64,000 nucleotides of DNA from Chiridota heheva (GCA_020152595.1 JAIGNY010003283.1:308001-372000); one strand, 5' to 3'. Shown: positions 13,670-25,491, numbered from the stretch's first letter. Notes: generated by a model not told the origin, from the letters alone. Numbers and translations: made by a program.

Positions 13670-14985
13670 ACAAAATCCAGTGATAAGTGTTATTATTTGA
13701 ACAAAAAGTGCTAATGGATTAGGCGTTTAAAACTCCCATACAGATGTTTTGGGTGATTCACGTTACCCAGTGATCAGTTTGGTGTTAGGTTCTCCATCCT
13801 GTTTTGTATTAAAAGTGCAAGGAAGTTCTTCCTCTTTACCTACTTTTGAGATAAACTTTAACCTGCAGGAAGGAGAGGCACTCCCACTATATACACAGTA
13901 TTGGGCATGTTTATAAAATCTTACAGTGATTTCCAAAAACATGAAAGATTGAGCAGTTTCGTCATTTTGCTGTTTGTAAAGTTTGCCAGCCTTGTGCCAT
14001 ATTGGAAACAACCATGGCAAGGGGCAGACCAGGTTAGACTTAAAAGAGCCCTAATTTTTTTTTTTTTTTTTGCTGAAAAGGGGACATTTTTAACCAGATT
14101 TCAATAGCTGTACTGAATTACAATGTTTTTCTTTCCCTCTCAAATTATAATTTCCTCTGAGTTTCCAACCTTGGTATTGCCTATATTCCCATTTTCCCAT
14201 TATTACTTACTTGTATATTTGCATCATTTGATCAGAAACTATTCCCATTATTACTTGTATATTTGCATTTTTGATGAAATTATGCAAATAAAGACATTTT
14301 CTTTCTGATAAATTTACTGGAATATTTTTTTCTAAATTGTACCTTTTTTTAAATGATGATGAGGAATTTTTTGACCATATTTTGAAAAATCTTACCCTTG
14401 AGAAGATGCAACTCTTTATTAGCCCTTACTCTTCGACGCGGCGATATTATCACCGTTTTTAAATCACCATTTTCTAAAAATAAAATCAGGACTTTACCAA
14501 AGTCCTATAGGAGTAATCTTGGTATCATTTTAAAGTACTTGGATATTTCTTTCACAAAATGTATTTTTTTTAAGGGGTCACAATACAGAATTTTGAGGAA
14601 AAGTAGCTGGAAAAAGGGTAAAACTCAAAAAATGGATTTTTCCCCCTTTTAAAACTTACAATAACTTCAAGATCACATTTTTGCTATAACTTCAAACATG
14701 CAAATCCTAAGACATGATATTATTAATTTCAGGTTTAATTTTTATAATCTCTACCTGCAATCTTTCGTTCTTGAAAAATTTCTTCAATTTTCATAAATTT
14801 CTGCCATTTTTTTTTTTTTATTTTAAAAATCGTGTACCCAAACCATACATCGCACATGCTTCGTTGAACCGCTGTTCGAAAGTGCTTGCAATTTCCTTTC
14901 ATTTCATATGTAAATAAAGGCATACCCCTTCTATTTAAAACCTTTCCTATAAGAATTATATTTCACCTCTTCAATTTCAAGGACT
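13670..14985. other. Unassigned DNA, no supported gene
   Basis: AT-rich with poly-T and poly-A tracts. A short duplication, CCCATTATTACTT followed by GTATATTTGCAT, occurs at about 14195 and 14246. No recognisable coding sequence. Confidence 0.5.
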
Positions 14986-14989
14986 ATGT

Positions 14990-15055
14990 GGTGCCGAGGA
15001 AGTGTACTCGGCTAGCACGCGAGCGCTTCAGGTTCGAGTCTCACCGTGACCCCTG
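14990..15055 (+). repeat. tRNA-like (SINE head) remnant
   Basis: Contains a good RNA polymerase III B-box, GGTTCGAGTCTCACC, about 30 bases downstream of GTGTACTCGGCTAGCACG, which resembles a degenerate A-box region. Acceptor pairing is poor, so this is a SINE head or tRNA pseudogene rather than a functional tRNA. Confidence 0.5.
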
Positions 15056-15639
15056 CGTAATTATTTTTTTACTGCAGCTTTCAAGGGTCTTTGACAATAA
15101 ACATTTTTGGTGTTTTTGCATCTTTCCTTTCTTTCTAAAAATTATAGATTAGCATAATTGGAAAAGAAATTTTATGAAGAATCTAAATATGTAACACAAG
15201 TCTCTATTTTCAATATTGACAAGAAGTTATACTTCTGCAAAAATTCACCATTTGTTGACCAAATTTAGTCGAAAATTGCTTAATTTGCACATTTTTGTTC
15301 AAATTTCCTAATTTGACTTTCATTGCTCAAAAGATCAAAGAAATATCTTAGCCTCTATTCCAACCAAACTTGTAATGAAAGAAAATGAAAGGAAAGTTGT
15401 CAAAAATGCATATGAAAAAATGTTAAGAAATTTGGGCTTGCTTTTTTCAAAGCCCTGGTAGAGTAAGGGTTAACTTGCTGTTTGTATACCACTCTAAATA
15501 TAATCAATCAATCAATGTCACTAATAGAGCACCAAAATCAAGCAAGTTTTGCTCCAATGTACTCAGTTAATAGTCACTTCTGATATGCTTGTTGAAATTG
15601 TCATCATTCTACTTTTTTTTCTCTATTTAAATAGAAGGA

Positions 15640-15710
15640 AAATATCATTTCTGTCTGCCTGACACACAGAAGGTCCCTGGTTCGATCCCGGGTAAAATCA
15701 GCCCAAGTTC
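15640..15710 (+). repeat. tRNA-Val-like 3' half (pseudogene or SINE fragment)
   Basis: TCTGCCTGACACACAGAAGG followed by TCCCTGGTTCGATCCCGGG resembles the anticodon arm, variable region and T arm of a valine tRNA (anticodon loop CTGACAC, B-box GGTTCGATCCC). The 5' half with the D arm is not recognisable and one anticodon-stem pair is mismatched, so it is not functional. It ends just upstream of a full SINE. Confidence 0.55.
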
Positions 15711-15719
15711 ATCTACCTA

Positions 15720-15983
15720 CTGTGGTGTAGCGGTTATTATACCTGTCTACAGACCACGAGGCCCTGGGTTCAAGCCTGGGTTAGGTAGACACGCCAGTGT
15801 ACCACAACTGGTTATCAAAGGCCCTGGACATTGACTTGGTTGTCGATGTTATGTCTGTCCATACATCGTACCTGTTTTCTCGTCCAGATCTATTAAGCGT
15901 TTCGTGATAGCATTGTTACTAATCATAGCCGAATACGCAGGCGACGACCCCGTCATTGTAATTGTGTGTTCCCTCGTCGTCGT
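15720..15983 (+). mobile_element. tRNA-derived SINE, near full-length copy
   Basis: The head has an A-box-like TGTAGCGGTTATTATACC and a B-box-like GGTTCAAGCCTGG. The body continues through GACATTGACTTGGTTGT, TTTCGTGATAGCATTGTTAC and CGCAGGCGACGACCCCGTC, and ends near CCCTCGTCGTCGT. A second copy lies at 53799-54060 on the minus strand and matches over its full length with scattered differences, which fixes both ends. As a tRNA-derived SINE it would have been transcribed by polymerase III and moved by a partner LINE. Confidence 0.88.
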
Positions 15984-16804
15984 TGCCGACCTTTTTAAAA
16001 TATATTTTCAGGTTTAATTCCATTTTCTAGGACCACAAATAGAGAAAGATCTGCCTGAAACTTCATATACAGAAGATACATATCAAGTTATTGATAATAT
16101 TCAGAATTGATCAATCAGCAAAATGTAATACTCGTTCCCCTCCCACATCCCCCAATATCCACTTTTACAGAGTAAAATTTAAATCTATGACAAAATAATT
16201 ATGCAAAAACTACACTCCAACAAAGATTGCTTCCACATCTAATATTGCAAACTGCATGCGTGAAAGAAGTTTACTTTAGAATGAATGAGGTCACCAGGGT
16301 TTGTGCTAGCTTCGGGTTTTTGGGAGGGAAATTGCCTCTTTAAAAAATATTTTGGTAGGGATTTTAGAATTAAGTTATACAATTATTTTACCGATAAAAA
16401 TACACTTCTACTTTTTTGTATACTTAAAGGTAAAACTCTTCTTAAATTATATTTATTTCCGTAAATTGCATAAATATTAGGGCTGCATATGCATTTACGT
16501 TTTAGCAAGTTAAACGTTTAAATGGCCAATTTTTTGTTTGTTTAGACGTGACCTTTGACCTCGAATTACACAAAAAATCAGGGGAAATGTTGAAATACCA
16601 AATAAGCCACCCTGACACCTAGCAACATACTGTGCTATCATAACCAAGCTTTTTAGTGCATGCAATAAGAAATATCTTTGTAAAAAACAAAAAAAGATAT
16701 TTTTATATGCCACGATACCTTATAACTTATTCAACTAAACAATGAACACCCCACCCCTTCTCCACCCCTTCCCCCTACCCGGCAATCTTCACAAATTCCC
16801 ATAC

Positions 16805-16895
16805 CTTCAACTGCACTGTAACGGCTATCATCGTTGTACATGGCGGAGTTCTTAGCAGCTACCATGTTGAAGAAACTGACTGTAAATAGTTTCAT
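16805..16895 (-). CDS. Candidate first coding exon, unknown protein
   Basis: On the minus strand an ATG at 16895 opens MKLFTVSFFN, followed in frame by a second ATG at 16865 and VAAKNSAMYNDDSRYSAVE. The frame reaches a donor GAAG/GTATGG with the intron starting at 16804. An in-frame TAG lies four codons upstream of the first ATG. The sequence 5' of the ATG is richer in CpG than its surroundings and contains AACTTCCGTTTT, an ETS-type core, as expected near a transcription start. A phase-compatible second exon is at 13630-13665. I do not recognise the protein. The opposite strand also offers ATGGCGGAGTTCTTAGCAGC (22 codons), so orientation is not certain. Confidence 0.35.
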
Positions 16896-17310
16896 AATAG
16901 CCCCCTAATATATCGCTCAGAACATTCCAGAATTAAAACGGAAGTTCCCGGGTGCAGTCGAAGACTTGCGATTCTTTTGTTATGAAAATGACAACGCAAT
17001 TGGCAAAAAATATCGTGCAACATGCGTGCAAATTAAAGAAGCTTACAATTTTAGGTATCTTTGGTACAAAGAGATTTCATGTCTAATCGCTAAAATTCAT
17101 ACTGTTAACTTGAGGCCTAATGTTATCACTGAATGCTTAACGTGGATTTTAACACTTGTCTACACCAGCAGCTCCTGGTAGCTGTGCGCGACCATCCCGC
17201 ATGACTTCTAATTTTGTGTGGGATTGTAAGATCTGATTGCGTGATTGTCGCAATCACACTGCTAATGCACTTGTCAATTGCGTGTCTCACCCCTACACCC
17301 CCAGACAAGG

Positions 17311-17604
17311 TGAGTCATTACATCGAAGTAGGTGGACAAAACATGTACATTGACTTAGTCACTTAGGTGACTGACATTTTTTGTGAAATGATTTACCCCA
17401 AATCAATCACCTTACCCCAAATCAATCACCTTTGTACAAAGTCAAAGGGTCAGAACTAAATTGACCCACCCCAGAGTCACTCTGGTGACTGACAATATGG
17501 TACAATTACGCACATGTGAGTCACTATTCCATATGTCAATGACTCATCTTTGACTGACGTTACCGGGGGAGGGGGAGAGGGGGGGGGGTAGTAGGAGTGA
17601 GTCA
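17311..17604. promoter_or_regulatory. Cluster of AP-1/bZIP-like motifs
   Basis: Four exact TGAGTCA or TGACTCA heptamers occur at 17311, 17517, 17540 and 17598, with two related 16-bp dyads, AGTCAC-NNNN-GTGACT, at 17357 and 17475. All lie 0.4-0.7 kb upstream of the candidate minus-strand start at 16895. The heptamer is the classical AP-1 site. Whether this is a real enhancer or a degenerate local repeat is unknown. Confidence 0.4.
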
Positions 17605-18596
17605 TACAACTGACAAGTGCATAATGAAATCCCTGAAGGTCACACAAAATGTAGATATGCAACATTCCCTAATGGAGGAACTCTTTTGAGGAGGAAATGC
17701 TTTACTCAAACAAAAAACCTAGTCTCCAACTCTCTTGTAAAATCTCTATTTCTCTGGCCCCAGCAGCACACTCCAAACATAGTAGACCTATTCTTGACCA
17801 GCTGATGATTACACTATGTGTACACTTGGCTATTCAGGGGGTCGGTAAACATCAAAGGCAGTGTTCCGCTATTCAACAATGGCTGATTCCACTTAAGGTG
17901 TGTTTGTTGTATTGGTTGCTTGATTGATTGGGATCCTACCCTAGCCTCTTGTCTACTGTGTTTGTATTCATGGTAAATTTCAGGCTTAAAATTCAAACTC
18001 TTGTTCTTTTAAGTACACAGACTGAGGCTGTAGGTCCAAACTTATGTATGTACTCACAGCTCAAAGCCAACAGCTGGCAAAATGCAGCAAAGTTTACATT
18101 TGAAAAGAAGCCGATTCTCCTAGCTATCAAGGGTTTTTTTTTTGTTGGTGAGGGTGTTGCTGAAGTACTAGAGGGGAATCTTGTGTTGGTCCACATATCG
18201 GGAGGAGGAACGAGCATTGTTTATTCTTCCTAGATATGTTGGCCAGTTGTTGGTTCAAATACCATATAATAGGTACAAGAAACCAGTGCTGCCAAGAGCA
18301 GTATAAATTGTGCAGGGAGCACTGAATGCCAGATCTCTAATTTGTGCCTGGATATGGGTTTAATGGAGAGATAAATTATACAAAAGGATATATTTTTTAT
18401 AATGATCATGTTTCTTATATCAAAATTGTTTGTAAGAATCTAAGCACACCACTAGATTTAAGTCACTAAGGCAAATTTTCCGCTGCCAACTGACAGTCAA
18501 ATGAAAGTGCCAATCTTAATAGTTTGATTGTGATTTGGAAAAATAAAAATAAAAAGTAACATTTCAAAACATGCAATAAAAATGTAGCCCCAACTC
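17605..18596. other. Unassigned DNA, no supported gene
   Basis: Several overlapping short open frames on both strands, none with a recognisable domain. Nothing further is supported. Confidence 0.5.
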
Positions 18597-18605
18597 GTAG
18601 TAGTA

Positions 18606-18665
<60 letters not shown>

Positions 18666-18666
18666 C

Positions 18667-18719
<53 letters not shown>
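18597..18719. repeat. (TAG)n trinucleotide microsatellite
   Basis: About forty copies of TAG/AGT with one internal AGC variant and a matching AGC at the end. Frames of Thr, Tyr or Leu runs on the minus strand are artefacts of the repeat. Confidence 0.97.
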
Positions 18720-19778
18720 CCAAAAATGCATGCCAAAAAAATGCATAAATAAAAGTAAACTAAATGGTTGAAGTCTTCAAAAAAAAAAAAAAAAAAGGAT
18801 TGACGTTTAGTTTTGTAACAAATATTACACATCTTAATCAATATCTTCAAATTGCATTTCTCCTGAGCACTAATACCGAGGTTAAATAATTCTCAAGATA
18901 AATACACATATTGAATAATTTTGAATAGCCAAAATTACAATGCAACTGAACAGAAGAAACTGCAAAACAAATCTTCAATTGCAATAATACTTTTCCTTCA
19001 TGTTTAACAAATTCCCTTCCAACCCTACATCTCTGTAAAAATCTGCAATCAAATCCAAGTCCAATCACAAGAGAGGGACTGATTAATTAAGTTAATGACA
19101 ATGTGGAACCGAGGATCTGATGGTCAATTAACTATTTAACAATACAGAAGCCACACTCTTTATGACTATTACTGTCTCGCTGGTGGTGAGGTCATGGGCT
19201 TTTGAGGAGCCTAAATTGATTGGAATGAGAGGAATGCGAGTCTGCAGCTGGAAGGAATGCTCATGATAGAAATAAACTGACACATTTCACTGTGCTACAC
19301 TTCGCGGGATCCCTGCAGTGCGGTACACCATGGGTACACCAAGACTGTTGATGAACAATAAAAATTCAATTCTATTTCCCAAGTCATGGAAATTAAGGGG
19401 AGTGCCCTTTTTTGTTATTGTAAGACATGTTAGAAGGGAGGTGGAGAGGACTGTTGCTCAAGTCTGTAATTATGTTTTGCATAATAGAAATAGTGTTGTC
19501 ATGGAAACCATACTCGATGTCTATGAACATCTACAAAAAATTCAAGTCTTATTTCTTGTCAAAAATCACTTTCAATTCTACAAGAAGCAGCTTTGAAATT
19601 TTGGGAAAACGGGAGTCAGTTTTTGAGTTATAGTGTACAAAATTTGTGCATTTTCTAACATTTCTCTGATTCTTTTCTTTCTTAAATTTCAGTCTTCGGC
19701 CTTGAAAATGGAGAGATGCTTTTTCCTCTTAAAAAGTTGAATAGGGGCAGAATTGTAAATCATTTTAGGAATCATAAC
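18720..19778. other. Unassigned DNA with an A17 tract
   Basis: A run of about 17 A lies at 18780-18797. A 92-codon open frame at 19318-19596 on the plus strand has no recognised domain and no convincing splice sites. No gene is called. Confidence 0.45.
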
Positions 19779-19875
19779 CCCCTCCTTCTCCTTCCTCACC
19801 CCTCCCTCTCCTTCCCCACCCTTCCCCCCTTCCTTACCCCTCCCTCTCCTTCCCCACCACTCCTTCCTATTCTCC
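19779..19875 (+). repeat. Polypyrimidine minisatellite
   Basis: CCTCCCTCTCCTTCCCCACC is repeated with small variants, giving an almost uninterrupted C/T strand. Such tracts can form triplex DNA. A long Gly/Glu/Lys frame on the minus strand here reflects the repeat only. Confidence 0.8.
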
Positions 19876-20656
19876 AACTTTTCAACAAAATTTGACCAAC
19901 TAAAGAATGTTGGAAGAGTATAATTAGTGTTGGTCAATGAAAAACTTTTTATCTCCATATTGAAAGTTGTTCTTTCACAGTTTTGTTATGTCTTTGTCCT
20001 GTATCATGAAATAAAAGTGTTTCAAACCATTTAATTAATTATTTAAATTTAGATTAAAACATATGCCATCAAATCAACCAGTTACCAAACATTCACATTT
20101 TCAATAATGCATTATGTAAACCAACCACATACCATTGATGCCATCCTCCAGTGCAGCTATTATCAGTAATCAGAATATTTAGAAATAGCAGGTCCCTAAT
20201 CAGAATTCCTTAATTACCGATGCTGGGATGGCATTTCTTGAAGAAACATTTAGTCAGAAGAAACAAAATAAACCCAGCAGTCAATTCTTTCCTTTACCCC
20301 AAGTGTGACTCAACAACAAAACTGACAGGTTAGGCCTAGCTATGAAAATAAACCATGGCAGTACCAAAAACAGCTACAGTACTAACAGACGCAAAGATAA
20401 CAGTACCAGCTGTGTGCTTCCTTCTCAATTAAGTCCAGCAGTGTACACAAGATTCATCTTCGCCTGATTACAATAGTTCATTACTTGACTTTATTTCAGT
20501 CAGTTACAAATGTATTAAAACATAAATTAAGAGAGAGAGATTTGGATATTAAACTTATGAACAGCTTTTCAAGTCAAAAATGTATCATGTGACACAAGTT
20601 TCCTCACTGAAAAATATCACCCAAAAACATGCAATGAAGAAAGCATTATAACAATA

Positions 20657-20868
20657 GCACTCAATATGCACTGCATATGCACTCAATATGCACTGCATAT
20701 GCACTCAATATGCACTGCATATGCATTGCATATGCACTGCATATGCACTGCATATGCACTGCATATGCACTGCATATGCACTGCATATGCACTGTATATG
20801 CACTGTATATGCACTGCATATGCACGGCATATGCACGGCATATGCACTGCATATGTACTGTATATGTA
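20657..20868. repeat. 11-bp palindromic tandem array (ATGCACTGCAT)
   Basis: The unit ATGCA-C-TGCAT is a perfect odd palindrome apart from its central base. The array opens with 22-bp dimers containing ACTCAATATGC, then runs as 11-bp monomers with minor variants (TTGC, CTGT, CGGC, TGTACTG). Because the unit is strand-symmetric and 11 is not a multiple of three, Met-His-Cys-Ile-type frames stay open on both strands. These are not genes. Confidence 0.93.
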
Positions 20869-23439
20869 GGATTTACTGACAAATGGCATCAATCTTTTTT
20901 ATCTGTTTATCGAGTTATATTTTTCCTTTTCTATAAGGCGAGCGGAATTGGAATTAATGATAAAATTCCCGGGGTTGCTACTGAATGTGTCCCAAATCTT
21001 CCAGCTAAAAATCGTGGAAGAATAAGTGCAATGAATTGTCATTTGCTTTCATTTTTATACATTGGACTCTTTTTCTTCTTCATTTTTAAATGACGAAATA
21101 ACTTAGAAGTTTGTCAATATTGAATACGTTGAATTTGTTTTCTTCAAAATAAAATGTTTCCTCCCCTACGAACTCCCATTTTTCCCCACGTCTATAATCT
21201 CCAGAACCATAACATTTTTGCAACTCCGAAGGCGGGCACTAAATTGGGTTACAAACGACCACATGACCTATAAATTTACATATGACACTTAAAACATATA
21301 TTCTCCTCAAGAAATACAAATGGAAATCATTTAGAGGGAACTCTGAAGAGATGATAACTACAAATTCTCCAAGTTACACTTTAAACAAATCTCTCTTCTA
21401 TTATCTGCACATTTTCAATTCATCCAACACAAAGATTAAATTAATCACTTGATTTAATCAAATAAATTACGTTATCAACTTTATGACGAACGATAAATTC
21501 TTTATTTTTCATGTCAACAGACACACCCTCCAGCAATCTGACTGTCCAAGATGGAGGTTGACAGCCTGTCCATGTCCATTAGTCCACACAATACTGCTGA
21601 CTCATGTTGACATACTGAATCAACATCAATATTTTCATGAAAATTGGTCCAAAATTGCATATTGTTGTGCAAATCAACCTCACACATGTTTCAATAGCCC
21701 TCCCACAATGCAAATATCAAACCCCTGCAAAGACTTAAATCAGTTGGGAAAGTTTGAGTTTTTCATCGGATCTATAAAAATTGTCAAATTTATTGGGAAA
21801 TCTGAACTGACAATTAATCATATTTAAGGCTGGAGCTGAGTAATAGAATTTGTCTATAGTCCCAACCACAGTCTCTGTTAATAGGGCGTTGCGCTATAGT
21901 AGTGTATGGGAGGTGTCTCCTCGTCGAATACGAGATGACCAGTAAAAATTACGCATCTTTAAACCAATTTCAATGACATTTGAAATAAAACAAACATTAA
22001 CTGTGGGAACAACTTTAAACTGATCCCAAAGATAAGACAACTAAATGATTACATATTTTTGGGTCTTTTTCAAAGGTAGTTTAAGCTTCAAATAAAATCA
22101 AAGTTGAAAGTTTTCATGGACACTGTCATGATCATAGGTCACAGAGAGAATGTAGGAGGCGTTTCCTTGAAAGATTCATACCAATTCATTCGCCAAGGGA
22201 AAATATCTGGACCATTTAGAATATTTTCTAGACCCTTTTGTACAATTTTACTTTACTAGTGGGAGAGGAGTCGCATGACCCTTTCTACCCCTTTGGCTAC
22301 ACTCATGCCTATTACTTCTTTTAGCATACATTCCCATAGAGCCAAGATGTCCTAGGCTAGCCAAGAAAAAAATATTATTTTGGGGTTCAAATTTGAATAA
22401 AAACAGGTTTCTCAGGACTTTTGAATTGAAATTAGCAAAATCAAGCAAAATTATGGCTGATATTGTTTTTGAATTGCTTTTTGGTCTCTAATCCCAACAT
22501 CTCAGCACTGGTTTCCATGGAAATATTTGCAAAAAGAAATCTATTGTGTTAAAATGTATTTCTTAGATATGCCTCTTTGCTATTAACAATAGTGGTATGA
22601 AATATATCAACTTGACCTGCCAAAATAGGTTGCCAGTCAACATATCTCTATACTAAATGTGAAGTACATCAAACATTAACATACAAATGCTACTAGAGTA
22701 GAGTTTTTAGGTTTTATACATAATTCATCTGAACAAAAAAGAGCCGAAAGTGATCAATGAATCTTTTAATCTGTTCATAAAAAGGACAATTATTAAGGTG
22801 ATTAATAGCTGTGTTTATAGCTGTCAAAACTTCAGCAAAGACCTTATTGCCCATTTATTTCATGATGACTCAGCTCATGTAGCATTTGGTTGTGTACTTC
22901 CCAATGCAGTGCAATTTAAAATCCAATGGGAATTCCAGTATACATCAAATTAATATAGATTATCTAAATAATCTGTTTCATTAAACTTGAGAAAATAATA
23001 GCACATTTTGAGACTTCTGTGGCAAATGACTATCAAGAATACAAAACCGGGCTTATTCTGTAGAATCACAAAAAATGGGAAAAACTGTTTTGTCCAGAAA
23101 AAGATAAGAGAGTGACACAAATAATTTCAGTCTTTTTAAGAGAGTCATTAACCCCTAAGGGGTTTAGAATACCAGTTTTCGATGTTGATATTCTAGTCAG
23201 GACTTTTGCGCAATTCTGGGCTAAAGTTTGTTTATTCAGACTTTCTGGGGATTTCAAACATAAGAGTTAAACCGCGATGAGTCAGCTCTACATTGGAAAG
23301 TAAGGCAATGTACTGCGATTGGGAAGTAAGGCAATGAATGTACTGCACAATTCTGAAATTAATTCATTAGAAAAATCTATTATATCAGAAATTCCTTTAT
23401 TTAAGGATGGACGACTCGAGATCTATCTACATTAACTAT
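20869..23439. other. Unassigned DNA, no supported gene
   Basis: Only chance-length open frames are present. A small direct duplication (GGAAAGTAAGGCAATG or GGGAAGTAAGGCAATG with TACTGC) lies at 23295-23345. The 5' end of the downstream LINE may extend slightly into this region but is not recognisable. Confidence 0.45.
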
Positions 23440-24927
23440 AAAAAAAGCTTACCCAAGTTATTCAAATGGCAAAGAAGAACTATTTTGATGCTAAATTTTT
23501 CAGGCCACCGCAGGTAGTATGAAAGATACATGGAAAACAATTAATGAAGCTATTAAATATAAACATAAGACTTATAATTTTCCCACTGGAATTTTTCTTA
23601 ACAATGAAGCAGTAAGTGATATTAATAATATTGCCAATATATTGAATAATTTCTTTGTAAATATCGGTAGTGATTTGGCTTCTGCTTTCCCTCATACGAA
23701 CGCTAATTTGAATGATTTTTAAATAAGCCGTTTCTCAATAGTTTTTTATGTTTCCTACTATAGTAGTGATAAAATATATTCCATTGTTTAGTTAATTTAA
23801 ATGTAATATAAGTCAGGGTTTCGATAATATTTATGTTAATATTGTGAAGAAAATAATTAATGCTGTATTAGAACCAGTTTTATTTTTATATTGTCTCAAT
23901 CATCAGGAGTTATTTCATTCTTTAAATCCGATTGATCTATAAGTGTTAAGAGTTATAGACCTATTTCAGTTCTTCCTTTATTTTCAAAAGTTGTGGAGCG
24001 TCTTGTATATAATCGTGTATATCATTTGCTAAAGAATAATTTTTTCTTTAAAAGTTAATATGGTTTTCGTTCCACTTATTCAACATATATGGCAGTTATT
24101 GACCTAGTTGATAAAATAGGTTTAAATAGTAATGAATACGGTGGGTACTGGTGTTTTTCTTGACTTATCAAAGGCCTTTGATACTGTTAATCATCAAATT
24201 CTTCTTCACAAATTACATCATTATGGGATTAGGGTACCTCATTTAATTGGTTCTCCTCATATCTTACAAATAGGCAACAGTTTGTTTCACTGGGTTCATG
24301 TAAATCAAATTATCAAAATATTTCATGTGGTGTTCCCCAGGGTTCGATGTTAGGTCTCCTTTTATTTCTTATCTATATTAATGATATTAGTAATGCTTCA
24401 AGTTTTGTCTTAAAATCGTTTTGCTGATGATACCAATTTGTTTTATAAACATGGAGACTCTTATACTGCTGCAACTGTAATAAATACCGAACTTAATAAA
24501 ATATTTGAATGGTTTCAAACAAATTAAGTTATCCCTTAATACAAATAAGACTAATTATATCATTTTTCTCCCCCCATCAAAAGACTACCCCCAATATCAA
24601 TTTATTCATTAACGATCAATGATGCTTGTATACATTCTACTAAATTCCTTGGTGCACGAATTTATGACAATTTATGCTGGAAATCCCATGTTCAGAAAGT
24701 AGCCCAATACTGGTTCCAAAAACATTGGTATTTTATATAAATTTAAAGCTCTTTTTTCCTGAATTTTTTTTCCTCTCTCTACTTCAAGTTTACCATACTT
24801 AAGTTATTATTCTATTGTCTGGGTTAATACCTATCCATCTATGGTTAATGATCTATTCATTCTTCAGAAGCGTAATGTAAGATTTGTTAACAAAATAGCA
24901 TACCGTGAACACACTACACCCCCTTTT
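23440..24927 (+). pseudogene. Decayed LINE (Jockey/CR1-like) reverse transcriptase, main part
   Basis: Translation in shifting plus frames recovers ordered landmarks of a non-LTR retrotransposon ORF2. A linker before the reverse transcriptase reads DTWKTINEAI and NNFFVNIGSDLAS. Motif 1-2 reads SYRPISVLPLFSKVVERLVY then YGFRSTYST. The first catalytic block reads VFLDLSKAFDTVNH, followed by [10 protein letters not shown] and [19 protein letters not shown] carries the catalytic Asp pair. Further on come FEWFQTNK and a thumb-region block FLGARIYDNLCWKSH. Frameshifts and stops (for example after SKAFD and before FADDT) make it inactive. The endonuclease domain is absent, so it is 5'-truncated. It is split from its 3' part by a foldback MITE. 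Codes are typical of Jockey/CR1-group elements; the exact clade is not resolved. Confidence 0.9.
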
Positions 24928-25491
24928 TAAAGGATTAAATCAGTGGTCAAGCATGTTCACCTTATATGAAAGGGGACTTCAAAAGAAACAAAATAGTCAA
25001 GAAAGCGTTCACAAATCTTATTCCGCTAAGGAGATTTAAAGTTTAAAGTTTGGTTTTATTTTCATAGAAACGATTGAAATCAGACTAGTTGTGATGTCAT
25101 AGCCTCAGAGACCCTAAAGTCTTTAGGCATTCTATCATATTTTGTACTGCGATTTTGTGGCTTAAAGACCATGGGATATGTTAAAAAAAAGTAGTAAAAC
25201 TGAATCTAGGAAGGGTATTTATAATATTCCACCTGAAAAAAAGTTTGAGGGAAAATGATTTAAAGTGACAAAATTAAATAAACTCAAAGTACATAAAGAC
25301 TTTGAGGAATCTGAGGCTGTGACATCACAACTAGTCTGATTTCAGTCATTTTAACAGAAATAATACCAAACTTTAAACTTGAATATCTCCTTAAGGAATA
25401 AGATTTTGTAATGTTTTCTTCACCATTTTGTTTCTTTTGAAGTCCTCTTTCTATAAGATGGACTTGCATGACCACTGAACTAATGCTTCAA
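24928..25491. mobile_element. Foldback MITE family A, two-armed copy inserted in a LINE
   Basis: Two arms of about 200 bp form an inverted repeat: the left runs from TAAAGGATTAAATCAGTGGTC through GTGATGTCATAGCCTCAG, and the right is its near reverse complement ending CCACTGAACTAATGCTTCA. The arms flank an internal segment with CCATGGGATATGTTA, GAATCTAGGAAGGGTATTTATAAT and AAGTTTGAGG. It interrupts the LINE reading frame between REHTTP and CILNIFDLHN. No coding capacity, so it must have been mobilised in trans. Confidence 0.93.

Noticed and set aside
15640-15710. Functional tRNA-Val gene
   Set aside because: Only the 3' half is recognisable; the D arm and acceptor 5' strand are missing.
18466-18850. 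Poly-Thr, poly-Tyr and poly-Leu frames
   Set aside because: All three are readings of the same (TAG)n repeat.
19318-19596. 92-codon plus-strand open frame and an X-box-like GTTGTCATGGAAAC inside it
   Set aside because: Neither has support: no homologue recognised, and the motif differs from the RFX consensus at two positions.
20661-21093. Met-His-Cys-Ile-type repeat proteins on both strands
   Set aside because: Artefact of the 11-bp palindromic array; frames rotate with each unit.
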